Positions 46,231-58,034 of a stretch of DNA of 64,000 nt are shown piece by piece. The notes under the pieces were generated by a model. The model saw nothing but the letters and a program-made list of their open reading frames with translations. It was not told the origin of the DNA and searched no databases. The position numbers were made by a program, and so were the translations under genes. The first letter of the stretch is position 1. Every line of letters starts with the position of its first letter. Origin of the DNA: Lineus longissimus (lineage: Eukaryota > Nemertea > Pilidiophora > Heteronemertea > Lineidae); the NCBI RefSeq assembly GCF_910592395.1, contig NC_088317.1, forward strand, positions 11,906,001 through 11,970,000. Direction: 5' to 3'.

Positions 46231-47139
46231 GAAAATGATCAGACGCAGTGCCGTCTTTACACTGGCAGATAAACTAAAAATAAAGGACTCCAATTGCGCC
46301 GTGGACAATTTATTTTCTGAGGCATTACCCTCTCTTTCGACTCAGGGTCGAGCGCGACAGTAATAAAGGGGTAGGAATTTTAACTCGACCTAAGGTCAAG
46401 CATGACACTAGTATAAGGGTTAAAGGTTGCATGTTCAAGAGTTTAGGTTTAATAGGCAAGCTTTATTTTTTAATATTATAATAAATAACAAGAGGCCCAA
46501 GGGCCTGGCGCTCAGCTGGATGACCTAATAACATAGGACTGAGGGTATAAAGTAGTGAATATCGGCTTTATACTACTGTTTGAAGGTCAAGAGAACACGT
46601 TATACCACTAAAATTTCCAATGCAGAGCTGCCAGCTGGATGAAATATGATTGAACTAATCAGCCATGGTATGTAAATATTACAGGAGGCAACGGAAGATA
46701 TCCCTAGTTCAGTATAGCTTTACAGAAAAAATGGGAGTAACATTATTGTGTTGCTTAAAACGTCTACTTTTTACTCGTGTAAGAATCGTAGTACTAATAA
46801 TAACTTCAACTTATTTTCCAGTTATGATAACACAACACGCATCTTCATGATCATGATCTTTCTCAAACTAACTGAATGACCTATTAGTAATCGCCTTGGA
46901 CGCACAACCTAACCACATATCAATCCGCCACGACGATCGACACATCCATTCGATTCGATAACCGGGTAACCCTCGATAAAGTTTGATAAATAAACTAGAA
47001 CTGAGATTTCACAGGAGCACCTGTGAATTCATGACTCCAGGGTTGTTTTGAGGGCGATATTGTAAGAGTTGGTCTTGAGTATGGGGACGTGAAGGTCCGT
47101 GTGAGGCACCTGGGGAGAGAAGACTAGTTGAACGATGGA

Positions 47140-47177
47140 ATCATGGAGGTATAAATAATTATTTATACCTCCATGAT
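47140..47177. repeat. Perfect 38-bp palindrome
   Basis: Reads ATCATGGAGGTATAAATAAT and continues as its own reverse complement with no loop. The axis is AATT at 47157-47160. Loopless palindromes this long are unstable in bacteria, so the sequence deserves a read check. Confidence 0.9.
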
Positions 47178-47235
47178 GGGATCTGACACGGACACTACTA
47201 TTGATCTCATTATATGAATACCATTTAATTACAAA

Positions 47236-48804
47236 TGAAACGGCCAGGGGCCATTGTGCTCACCGTAAGTATTTTTAGTAGACAGTTACAGAAAGTGCTA
47301 CAGTATGTAGAGTCTAGGTGAAAATGATAGTGGAGAAACGTGCCACTCCATGAAAATGGTGAATATATTTTTAACTTTGACCTCAGTGACCCTGACAGGT
47401 AGGTCAAATAACAAACCAGGGTGATATGTGATGTAGACACATCCACCCGACCATAACAATTTCATCACTCGTTACACTACAGCAATCGGCAAAAAACGAT
47501 TTCCAAGATGGCCGCCTAATTAAATCTATGGCACCAAATAAATCAAAAAATGAAGAAAATGTAAGATAGAACTCAGAAAAGAAAAAAGGAAAAGATGAAA
47601 AATAAAAATATTTTTGGCTGTCCTTGACCGGGGTTTGAACTCACGACCTTTGGATTGCCACAATACGAGGAAAAACCCACAAAACATGCAATTTCGGCCA
47701 TATTTGAATTCCGATCTGGCTGAAACTTGGCATACAAATAGTGGCTTCTTAGATGCATCATTACACAAAATTAAAACTCTTTACATTGAACAACGACGAA
47801 ACGTACCAAGAACGGCAAAGTTTTCAACTTTGACTTCTGTGAACTTGAAAGGTGGGTCAAATCAAAAACCTGTAAGATATGTGATGTATCCTTGCTAGGA
47901 GTACCTACCATGAAACTTTTATCAAAAACAAATCAGTAATAAGCGAGAAATCACACTTTTTGAGTTTTGAGTTTGGGCCCCCTGGTGGCCAAGTCAATAA
48001 TCAGACCGAACCAAAATTCAGTGTAAAAGGTCAACTGTCCTAGGGGGTCATTTGTTCAAAGTTTCAAGTTCATAACTGTTGCGGTTGAGAAACGTGCCAT
48101 GGTTACACTCAAACGGCAAATTTACGCCATTTGACCTCTGCGACCTTAAAAAGTAGGTCAAATCCGAAAAATCGTGCAACATCTGAGGTAACCTTGCTGG
48201 GGGTCCCTGCCATAAAAACTTCATCAAAAACAATTTGCTAATAAGCAGGCTATTACACTTCTTACTTTTTCTGTTTTGGCCCCCTGGTGGCAAAGTCAAT
48301 AATCAGATCAGGCTGAAATTCAGCACCAGAGGTTATCTGATATAGGGGGTTATATGTACCAAGTTTCAAGCTCATAGCTTTGGTGGTTGAGAAACGTGCC
48401 ATAGTTACACTCAAACGGCCAATTCACGCCATTTGACCTCTGCGACCTTGAAAGGTAGATCAAATTAAAAACCCGTAAGATATATGATGTATCCTTGCTA
48501 GGAGTACCTACCACAAAAGTTTTATCAAAAACAAGTCACTAATAAGCGAGATATCACACTTTTTAGATATCCACATTTGGCCCCCTGGTGGCCAAGTAGA
48601 GAACCAGATCGGACAGAAATTTAGTGTCACAGGTCATCTGACCTAGGGGGTCATGTGTACAAAGTTTTAAAATTATAGGCCTAGCAGTTAAAAAACGTGC
48701 CACTGTTTTTGAACTAGGATACGACGGACAACGACGACGACGACAACGACGACGGACGACGGACACTGCAGTATTGCATAGACTCCCCTACGGTGAGCCA
48801 AAAA
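47236..48804 (+). mobile_element. Family B variant element, longest copy
   Basis: Starts TGAAACGGCCAGGGGCCATT and GTGCTCACCG and ends CCCTACGGTGAGCCAAAAA, so CTCACCG and CGGTGAG are again inverted. About four core units are seen (TTTGACCTCTGCGACCTTG, GGCCCCCTGGTGGC, ACGTGCCAT) and a microsatellite at 48728-48770. A tRNA-like B-box string (minus strand GAGTTCAAACCCC, near 47630-47643) is embedded in the unit. Confidence 0.75.
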
Positions 48805-50543
48805 GTGAAAACAGATCATATCATATTCCTTGGGATAAATTAAAATAGGAGTGCGGGAACAAGGTTTTTTAGCAGGAGGAAAGCGAGAACATTTTGCGCC
48901 GTCGCATTCCGATTTGGCTGGTTAGTGGTGAAATCTGCTTTTAATTTTGCAAATTAACATATTCGTTTTTCTAGTTCTGACGTTGTCTGAATTAAAGATG
49001 CTTTCCCAATGCTTGACTGGTCTGGCAAGAGACATTGCCAGGAAAACGTGACGTCATTTTGGTCATTTTGGCCATTCTTCTTACCGCACGCCCTCTCTCT
49101 CCGTAAAAGTTCCTGACATGGTGTGAAGTGGGAGGGCGCACAATGGGAACCACACTGCCGCGATGTTTTTAGTTTCTATTTATAGAATTCAGCGGCAGAG
49201 ATTTTAGGCACGGAAAAAGTGGATTAACTCGGCTAATCTCAATGGATTTTACCCAGGAATGTTTTCAAGGCGAGAGAAACATCTGATTTAAGTACTGCGC
49301 TTATTAGATTTCATGTTCAGGCCGAAGATTGGCCTAAAACGTGGACGAAAAGAGTGCATTATCGAGTGTTGGAGAGGTCACGTGATTGGACGAGAAACCT
49401 GATCAAAGTTTTCGTGCTTTTAGCTGTCAACATCAATGGCTATAATATACTCCTACAGAATAGTAGAACTAATCGAACTAATTTCTGAAGTTTCCAATAG
49501 TTTGAACACAAATCAAAACATCGCCCATCAGCTGGACTCAAGATCTGCATAAATTACGATAAATAATGAGGTCGTCGCTTCAATTTCGCAAAGAAAGTTG
49601 ACTCCATTCGAAGGTTGTTTTGACCAAATTCTGTTGAACTCATCGTTGTGAGGGCATTTGAACACATTCTCGTTGATCTTTTCTATAAACGTGTAAAGTT
49701 TCGTACCAAAATACGTTTCCGTAAAGGCTTAAAAAGAAAATTTGTCACTTACAAAATCATCGCTCCGGTAGAAATAAAAAGATCACCGCCATTTTCTTGA
49801 TGATAGTACTCCAGATAAGCGGCGGGAAATTTAAAGCGGGGTCATCCGGGGTCAAACAACAGTTTTGCTCACTACCGCCAACTGGTGATATAAATCGACA
49901 CTATTCTATTTTATATCAAAACTTCTGTATCATGAAGACCTTTTCAACTTTATTTCAAGCTTTTATCTACTGGAATAGAGCGTCAAAAAATTGTTTTTTC
50001 ATTTATGCATTTTGCCCCCTGGGGAGCTGAATTTGAGTCGAATCGCCCAAATTTTTTTCCGTAAGCAACATTTTCTGCGGTGTTTATAAGCAAGACTAGA
50101 TTTGAAGTGCCTCGGTTGTATGATTACAAAATGCCCAACTTTGTCTACAGATGGCTGGATGGAAGGATGGCAGGATGGGTGGAAGGACGGACACCAATCG
50201 AATAGCTATTTGACTAGCTCCGCTGACTTGGTCAGCTGAGCTAAAAATTCAGAGATGCCTATTCAATTTCAAGGCTTCTTTATTAAATCAACTTGTATAA
50301 TACAGTAAAACAAGACCAAAACGTGAAGGACAAATCAGTTAAGATACATCGTCTTCTATCCCGATCCTGTCAATCTCACAACTGACTGGTTCATTGGTTT
50401 CATGTCACCAGTTCCACAGCATGCACAGCAACACCACTTTGCCAGTGGAGACCACTGGTATGACTCGTAGATAACAGACTGCATCATCCTGTAAACATGA
50501 GAAAAAATAGCACTTTGTAAAAAAACACCATCAAAATAAGATA

Positions 50544-50719
50544 CAGTAGAACCTCTCTATTAAGGACACCCTCGGGACAGACAAGTGCTGTCCTTAATAG
50601 AGGTGTCCTGATTAGAGAGGTCAAATTGAATGGAAACAACCAATTTGGGACCAAACCTAGTGTCCTTAATTGAGAGGTTGTCCTTGATAGAGAGGTGTCC
50701 GCTAAGGGAGGTTCCACTG
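50544..50719. mobile_element. pogo/Tigger-like MITE, 176 bp
   Basis: The left end CAGTAGAACCTCTCTATTAA and GGACACC pairs with the right end GGTGTCC...GGTTCCACTG. TA dinucleotides flank both ends (50542-50543, 50720-50721), as expected of Tc1/mariner and pogo elements. The interior is also largely self-complementary. No ORF. Confidence 0.85.
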
Positions 50720-50721
50720 TA

Positions 50722-53248
50722 TTTATTATTAACATTCCCAATTATGTTACAAAAACAATAAGTAGTCTGTGCTGATACGCGAAAACCGTGAGAGGATATA
50801 CAACCCTGTATGGCTTGCTGTTCATGTTGGTGGTAAGGTAAAACATAAATGTACTAAGATCAAAACTTTTGTGAAAAACTAGTGAACTGGTGGGGGGGGG
50901 ATAAAATAAAGTTAAATTTGAAAAAGTTCACCCTTATTTACTAGTAACGTTCACCTTGGTAGAGTTTGGACACATGGCTTGCAATGCATGCTTTACTTCC
51001 CTGCACATGTTGCAGTGTTTTGCATTTGTTCATCTACCGGTATCGGGTATGTAACTGTAATGTATGGTAAATAATGAAGGCCCAGTTCATGCAGCTCCTC
51101 ACGGTTTTCCATATCAGCATAGACTGAGAATGGCAGTTTTAAGCATGCAACAGAAAAGCCAAAGGCTTTTCTGCGAAGCGCTACTATGGTTAACGTGCAT
51201 ACGACGTATCCAATGTAAACAATGTTTCTTAAGTCCATGGATTCGTTTCAAATGGCTTAAATTTGACTTAAAATGGCCGCCAGAAGAGATAAACGCGCGA
51301 ATGAAGCAACTCGACTATTCTGAGCTCCGAGAGAGAACCACATGAATATTCACACTGTTTTTTAATCACACTTCAATTTCAGGGGGTTTACCCCCCCCCT
51401 GACATATGTGTTTTGATTTTTGATACTTTAGTGATAATATCCAAAAGATGCTTAAAATGGATATAATCCCGAAATAATGAAGCAAAAGACGGGCAGGCGT
51501 TTGAGAAAAAAAAAATTATTTTGAGATTTCAATAAACCTTTTGAACGAATTCCACATGGGCCGTGGTGGGATCCGAAGACACCTTAAGGAGGAATGTATG
51601 TTTTTATGGGGTACCATTGGTTTTGCAGATCTTCTGGTTTTTTCTAAAGAATAATCAATATTCGCTAGCAGGCTTTTTATGCTCCCAGGTATAAGAGTCA
51701 AGTGTCTTCAAGTCTCTTGGTCTGCAAAAACCCTTTCCAACCAATTTTTTATTCATTTACCATTCGGCAACATGTTGGTGGGGGGAAAACCTGATCCCTG
51801 ACCCCTTGAATTGGTTGCCCAGGTACGACCACAAGCAATTGTCTCAAGGAAGCCACCAGTACGACCTCTTGGTAGTCTTGCCAATATCATGCCAGTGAAA
51901 AGGAAGGGTAATGATGGTTGAGGGTTGCAGTTAAGGTACCATGTCGACAGTTGCGTGAGTTCAATCATTGTCAATAGAGCTTGCACTTTACATTAGAATC
52001 TGCCAGAGTGCCAGACAATTTAGTCAGGACACCTTTCGGGGGGGGGGGGGGGGACATTTTCCATTTCTTTGCCGGCTATTAATGATGATGGAGTTGAGTT
52101 ACTGCTAAAGAGATACACGGAGAAAACTGTCTATCAAAACAAAAAAATTGGCGGAAGGAACTATAGCAGGTTCCCAACCAGGGGGTTTGGGGGGTTTCCC
52201 CCCAACCTAAAGGCGCTGCGCGCTTACTAGGGCACTGCACTGATAATGTTATTGTTGGTTAAAAATACCTCGCAATTCCAGCAGACAACTTCGTCGCTAT
52301 TATTTGTGTACTCTGACCAGTGTCACTATCAAAGGTGTACGATATCATTGTTATTTTGACAAGAAACATGAGAAAACGTCAACTTCTTGTGAAGCGGTCC
52401 GCCATGTTTGTTCATCTAGCGTTCGGGTTTGTTTTGATTACGTCGATGATGTTTCTAAATACAAAGAGGCTATTCTTATAACAAAGTTTTGTCTGTATTT
52501 CAAAGTCATTCTCCTGTAGTTGTTATATTTATGTGTAATAGATAATTGTGAAGTATTACGATTATTTAATTCTGATGATTGGGAAGAATTTTTTGCAACA
52601 ACGTTTGTGTATAAAATGTACTATGGCATTCATGTGTGTTTTAATCTTCGACTTCGACTCAATGACTGAGCAAATTTAACGAGACAGAACGCCAAAAAGG
52701 GTAACACTTCCCATGTAAACAAGCTACGGGAGTCATTCTATACTATGACTTTTCAAATAACAGTTGTCATGGCCAATTGTACCTAGCAAATCAAGAGAAA
52801 ATACAGAGAAAACTCACCCTGGTTTTCTGTCAAAACGTCTATCGCCCGGAGATGAACTAAGCGCATGAATCTGGGTTTCTCTACGTGTCTTTTATCGGCA
52901 ATATTAATAAGAATTAGACAAAATAACCCCACAAAATGACATGTTGACATTGAGAATCAAAATATAGGGAAATACTACTTTCTAACTGCTCGTTATGAAA
53001 AATTTCGATTGGAAATATGTTTTGAAGTGAACGTACACACTCTATAGACATTCGCAAAATGGACATCACTTTATCAGCCTCGGCTGCAATTCCTTAGGGC
53101 AATGCCTTATGTATAGCGCGTTCAGTACATTACAGAGACAGGTAGGATCAAGGCCGTTTTGCCACTTTTGACCAGACGACAATTTCCAGCTTAAAATCTG
53201 CCAATTACTGCCAATTACGGGGCGTTTAGTCTTTCTGCTGTGAATAGC
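50722..53248. other. Intronic DNA without recognised genes
   Basis: No conserved coding region. G-tracts lie at about 50891-50899 and 52039-52053, and C- or G-runs beside GGGTTT at about 51381-51400 and 52180-52206. Short open frames lack domains and were not annotated. Confidence 0.4.
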
Positions 53249-53608
53249 CAGGCCTTTCAATTACGTAGAGACCTCTACACCCTTTATTTTTATAGCCTAT
53301 TTTGGGGACATGTTTTTTTGCTTTTTAGCTTAATTTGGGGACATTTCATCGCGCCAATTTGCCTGAACAGCGACGTCATAAATCAAAGTTAGTGGCTGAT
53401 ATCACCACATACACCTGAAAAATCATAATTTTTAGGGTAAAACTATAAAATTAGGCCATTTGGATGAGATTTGGTTATGTTAGGGGTCAAAAAACGCTTC
53501 AGGGGGTCATATTATTAAAAAAAAAATAAAAAAATAGACCTAATTTGGGGACATCCTGTGCGGTCTACACCGTTATACGGTGTAGGAATCATGTAATTGA
53601 GAGGCCTG
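53249..53608. mobile_element. MITE with CAGGCC ends
   Basis: The ends CAGGCCTTTCAATTAC (53249-53264) and GTAATTGAGAGGCCTG (53593-53608) are near-perfect inverted repeats and extend inward to CTACACC and GGTGTAG. The interior repeats ATTTGGGGACAT three times. No convincing target duplication. It might be a hAT-type MITE by its CAGG start; this is weak. Confidence 0.65.
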
Positions 53609-53945
53609 ATAGATATAATCCTATTGAAACAAGAGTTCAAAATATTGGTATCCTGGCACATTTTCTGGCTCAGCTACAGCAAATTCGGATTGAAAATGCA
53701 ACTATTTTGCTGGAACTACTTTTGGCAAGCTCCAGTACAAACTGGAAGCCAGCGTAGCTAAAAACGAAGTTACAATGCTCACACAGCAAAATGAAGAAAT
53801 AACCAACATGGTAATACATGTACCTAAAGAACTGTTCCTCAACGCACTGAAGTGCACCAACATCGATGATCCACACAACAACCTACCAGCCATCGCACAA
53901 ATCACAAGCAAGAACAACAACGTAACTGCATTGAGCCTTCAGTAG
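53609..53945 (+). pseudogene. C-terminal coding tail of unrecognised protein
   Basis: Frames with one shift near 53720 read RVQNIGILAHFLAQLQQIRI, then KLQYKLEASVAKNEVTMLTQ and, to the stop at 53943, NALKCTNIDDPHNNLP and NNNVTALSLQ. The middle is helical and coiled-coil-like. The last part recurs with amino-acid changes but the same frame and stop at 60568-60675, which suggests both derive from one protein-coding repeat or gene. No family was recognised. Confidence 0.4.
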
Positions 53946-55275
53946 TCTGCAAAGACTCAACGAACAATCAGATATTCTAGTACTCCTTCAACCATTGCAT
54001 TATATGTAACATTGTCATTCCATCCACAAAACAAACAGGGCAGCCTCATGACCTGTATGTAAGACAATTTCTGCCTTGTATTCAACTGTTGTAGTGCATT
54101 TCCTGTTCGAACGTTGAAACCATGTGTATCAAGTGACCTGTCAGACATATCAATCAATCTCAAATTGCATAGCATAGTATCTAAAAATCTTCAGCTATAT
54201 GTACCAAAGTAACTGTAAGACTTCTGGTGCATGTAATTTGGTCCTAGTTATTTTGCACAACATTTCAGTTTGTGTTCGTTTTTGCTTTTCCCCAATCAGA
54301 ATACAGAACCTGTATGTACATCAATTTCTGCCTTGTGTTCAACTGTTGTAGTGCATTTCCTGTTAGAACGCTGAACCATGTGTATCAAGTGACCTGTCGC
54401 ATAGCATCTGAGAATTTTCAGCTAGATGTACCAAAGTAACGCCGAATCGGTAGATGTCATCCTGGTTAAGACTAAAGTTCACCCAGGACCAACCTGGGTA
54501 AGACTAAAAGTTACCCAGGATCGTCATGGGTAAACATTAGACCACTAAAGTCTACCCAGTTTGTCATTGCGCAATTTCCCAACCTGCAATCAAGGTTTCG
54601 TGTCATGCTAGGCTGCAAACATACCAATTTCAACTCGATCTCTGGTTGGAAAAGTGCGGAGATGACAAACTGGGTCGCTTAATGGTCTAATGTTCACTCA
54701 GCACAATCATGGGTAAACTTTAGTCTTACCCAGGACGACATCTACCGATTCAGCTAAAGTAACTGTAAGACTTCTGGTGCATGTAATTTGCTGCTAGTAA
54801 TTTGTTCACAACATTCTCAACTTGTGTTTTTTTGCTTATCCCCAATCAGAATACAGAACCTGTATGTAAGTCAATTACTGCCTTGTATTCAACTGTTGTA
54901 GCGCATTTCCTGTTCGAACGTTGAAATATCAATAAATCTAATCACCATTGTATCTGAGAATTTTCAACTAGATTTACCGAAGTGACGGAATTACGTGCTA
55001 GGCTAGTAATTTGTTCACCAACCTCTGGGCTATAGGATCTTTAATTTGTGATCATCATGTGTTTATCATACATTTTGTAATAAAAAGCATAAACAAATTT
55101 CTTTTTTCATCTCAGTCTGTGTTTGACGCCTTTAGACAACAAATCATTTCCATCATTTTCTTCCATCCTCAATCCTCATCCCAAGTATGATTGATCAAAA
55201 ACAGTTACAGTGCCAATGAACAGTGCCAATGAACCTGAACTACATTGTACTGCTACTGCCTCTCAACCAAAATGT
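53838..55275 (+). repeat. Dispersed repeat E, copy 1, with tandem subunits
   Basis: Matches 60574-61436 in the same orientation, from the coding tail (GTGCACCAACATCGATGATC) to AACCTGAACTACATTGTACT. Within it a subunit containing ACCTGTATGTAAG, TGCCTTGTATTCAACTGTTG and CATTTCCTGTTCGAACG occurs near 54050, 54310 and 54860. Copy 1 is longer because of extra subunits and a MITE at 54441. Confidence 0.8.
54441..54755. mobile_element. hAT-like MITE with 8-bp target duplication
   Basis: Inverted ends GAATCGGTAGATGTC near 54444 and GACATCTACCGATTC near 54738-54752, plus inner TTTAGTCTTACCCAGG-type repeats. AAAGTAAC flanks both sides (54433-54440 and 54756-54763). The homologous site in repeat E copy 2 (about 60935, CGAAGTAACTG) has a single copy and no insert. 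Eight-base duplication suggests the hAT superfamily. Confidence 0.87.
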
Positions 55276-55395
55276 TGCAAATTTGTTGCCAAGTGTGTAC
55301 AGGGGCATGTTGTCAAAATGTTGCAGATTTGTTGCAAAAATGTTGCCAGTGTACACCCTGCTTTACACGGCAATACCCACAATTACGTCATCGGC

Positions 55396-55734
55396 CTAGT
55401 AGTATAGGACGGCTACGTCACAGCAGATTTTGACGTTACGACATTTCGTTTTGGCGCGAAATTCCGCTGTACATTTTTACATACGGAAATTCTTTCTCGG
55501 TCGATTTGGACCCTTTACCCTTGAGACATACTAGTAGGCACTTTTTTTTCCTCAGATGATAAAGTGAAACATAAACTATATGATTGGCGAAAAAAAGTCC
55601 CTATGTCTTCATAAATGAGTGGTCATGTAATACATTGCGTACATTTTTAGCATTGCAGGTCCCTAGGAGCGTACCTAGGGACTGGCTGGGGACGTGAAAA
55701 CTGTGACGTAGCCGTCCTATACTAGTACTACTTG
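55396..55734. mobile_element. MITE with 9-bp target duplication (Mutator-like?)
   Basis: Perfect inverted repeats of 24 bp, 55400-55423 (TAGTATAGGACGGCTACGTC and ACAG) and 55701-55724. GTCATCGGC lies at 55387-55395 and again at 55735-55743, a 9-bp duplication as in Mutator-like elements. The extra bases between the perfect TIR and the duplication differ slightly at the two ends. No ORF. Confidence 0.75.
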
Positions 55735-55764
55735 GTCATCGGCATTCCCCAGTCGAATCAGCCG

Positions 55765-56850
55765 TCATTGACGTCATTGCGCCAAAAACTACTTTCATTT
55801 GACCTTGATCCTAAAATCGTTTTCCAAAACATGATTCAAACGTTTAAATCAGCTACAAACATTCTTAACCCTTTCGCTGCGGATGTACGCATTTTTGCGA
55901 CCAAAAAAAATTTCCGATCTGTGCGGATGTACGCAGAACTGCGACTTGGGAGAGACCTGAATCAGACGATGTTTTCAATAGCAAATTAGTACAGGAACTT
56001 GTCGCTAGGTGTCCTACCATGTTGTTTACCGCTAGAACTTCCGATTTCTAGGTGAAAACTTCGGTGTTTTTATTCAAAGTTTAGGCGATATTTTGAGTCC
56101 AAAGTTTTGCAAACAAATTTAAATGCCTCAGTCACGTGTTCGACGAACTGCAGAATCAATAATTGATGAAATAGTGAATTCAATGCGTTAGAAGACGAGT
56201 CTGATTAGTGATTATGATTCTGAACATAATGCCGATGTACACAGCGTGCATGGGGATTGAAAGTGTGCATGATTCAGGGTCCGACGAGAATGATAGTGAT
56301 AGCCTGGGTCAAGATGAAAAATGGTATTTTTCTCCTCGCTGATTAATACTAATTAGCGTTATTTAGTTAATTAACATAATTTTAGGTGATTGACAAATGC
56401 ATAATTTGAAAGTCCATGCTGTCCCCAACAACCTTTTCCAACAGTCCAAAGCTCTATCTCTTCTCCTTCAGGCTGGATATTGGCCTCAAAGTTACCTATG
56501 TTAAAATTGGCTTTTACAGTATTTTGGGGGCAGCAAGAAATCAATATTGAAATAATTTTGAGCGGTGCAGCGAAAGGGTTAATTAAATCACTGATTTACA
56601 CCAAGACGATGAACAGAGAAGAAAACGAACAAATATCAAAATAGGATTTTTTTGCCGACAACTATTTTCCGTCAATTCACTCTGGCACCTGCGCGACCTC
56701 GTCAAAATGGCCTTGTGGTTGGCAGCGGATTATTTTTTATACTTGTTCAGCATCGCCATCGATCAGGTGAGTTTCTAGTGAATTTTATTGTGAGGAAAAT
56801 GAATGTTCCCTACATATAAACATGATAAATGGCAACTTGGATTTGGAGTA
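55765..56850 (+). repeat. Dispersed repeat D, copy 2, split by a piggyBac element
   Basis: Bases 55765-55868 and 56583-56850 together match 31312-31680, from CGCCAAAAACTACTTTCATT to AAACATGATAAATGGCAACT. The 718-bp element between them is absent at 31.4 kb. Confidence 0.8.
55865..56582. mobile_element. Short piggyBac-type element, TTAA-bounded
   Basis: TTAACCCTTTCGCTGC (55865-55880) and its exact reverse complement (56567-56582) bound the element. TTAA is duplicated, while the empty paralogous site at about 31405 has one TTAA. A degenerate plus-strand trace starting MPQSRVRRTAESIIDE and running into acidic residues (SDENDSDSLGQDE), with stops, looks like the N-terminus of a piggyBac transposase. 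It is an internally deleted, immobile-alone copy. Confidence 0.9.
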
Positions 56851-57939
56851 GTAATTATTGCCTGTCGGCGTTGGTATGATTGATTTAAAACAAGGTTGTT
56901 GTACCATCTCTCATCGAATCGGTATCCATCTGTCAAATCGCCCAATCATCTGATCATATGGCAATTGGCAATTGGCAATGGCACGCAATGGCGAACGGTG
57001 GCGATAGGCTTGCGTTAAAAGCACCACGCACGCCACGCGACCAGGCGGAGCGACATTCTCAGAACAATGAATGACAGACACGTTTGCTGCTATCCTATCC
57101 TAGCTATGTTCTAGCAATGCTCTGATATGGCCATTTGATCTCTTATCTTGGGATTATTTGAAGCACCGAAGAGGAATGGCTATGTCCCCATTATGTATAC
57201 TTCATGGAGGATGAACCATAGGGCCGAAGGCTACCCCAGCCAACAAGCTTGGGAAGATTATTGATTTTACTCCACTATAAAAATATTTCTCCTAATTATC
57301 ATTGTTATCATTGTTATTATAATCGACGTGCCCTCCTGGCTTTGAAGCTATAGGTTTGACTGAGTTCTTTATAAATCTGTCATCTGTAGCTGTGACAATA
57401 CAATGACACATCTACGAAACAAGCCAGATGGATGTGAAGGGAAAGGTTTCAAACTGAAACAGGTGCCCTCTGTAATGGAACTCTATTGTTTGTAGAATAA
57501 ACAATCCGTCGTTGTTGAAACCTCCTGCCATAATTTTATTTCAACGCAGTATGTTCAGCTCTCGAATTTAACCGCGGCCAATTGCCGCATTTCCCTTTCA
57601 AATGTCTGGTTGCCCCACCCAAACCCAGTAATCTCACGGCCACAAGTGTCCTGCCCCTTTCCCCCGGCTCGCCGCGGTGCCCCTAAGCCTTGAACGGGAA
57701 TGCCCCGTAGCACGTGGCCCGGTCGCCGATGTTAGTACGGGTTCACTAACTACACACACTCCCACTGCGATCTCTCGACAATTCAACTACTATTTTGCAA
57801 AGCTGTGATAAGCAGCGGGGAGCGTTTGTACAGAGGAACGGCCAATTATCAGACCTCGTTCGCATGGTATACTCTTGACGATCATTTGCACTGCATACAC
57901 ACTGACATCCCACCCCTGTCGCCGAGGTTCGGTAGCAAA
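56851..57939. other. Intergenic-like intronic DNA, GC richer near the right
   Basis: No gene recognised. From about 57560 to 57960 GC content rises locally and CG dinucleotides increase, ahead of the candidate first exon at 57940, as a promoter region might. Confidence 0.35.
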
Positions 57940-58028
57940 ATGCCGGATCGGAGGAGGCGGCGGAAGGCCCAAGAGGCGCAGCTTCAGGCTTCTGCAGCGG
58001 GCACACCGAGGCTGGAAAATTTGTTCAA
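57940..58028 (+). CDS. Candidate first coding exon of an unknown gene
   Basis: ATG at 57940 opens a frame MPDRRRRRKAQEAQLQASAA and then GTPRLENLFK, ending at a strong donor GTAAGT (58029-58034). The short, basic start followed by a PRLENLF-type ending resembles first exons of proteins with BED or hAT-type domains, but this is only a resemblance. No second exon was found downstream on the plus strand. The local GC rise upstream would fit a promoter. It could also be a chance open frame. Confidence 0.35.
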
Positions 58029-58034
58029 GTAAGT

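Larger units (their letters stand above)
46489..50245 (+). mobile_element. Family A Helentron-like element, copy 3
   Basis: It starts AACAAGAGGCCCAAGGGCCT and ends GACTTGGTCAGCTGAGCTAA then AAA, with a degenerate GGAT microsatellite at 50146-50190. The parts 46489-46997 and 49405-50245 align with copy 2. The stretch 46998-49404 is absent from copy 2 at the homologous point (about 38370) and contains a family B element. Nesting order: family A first, then the insert with family B. Confidence 0.8.
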
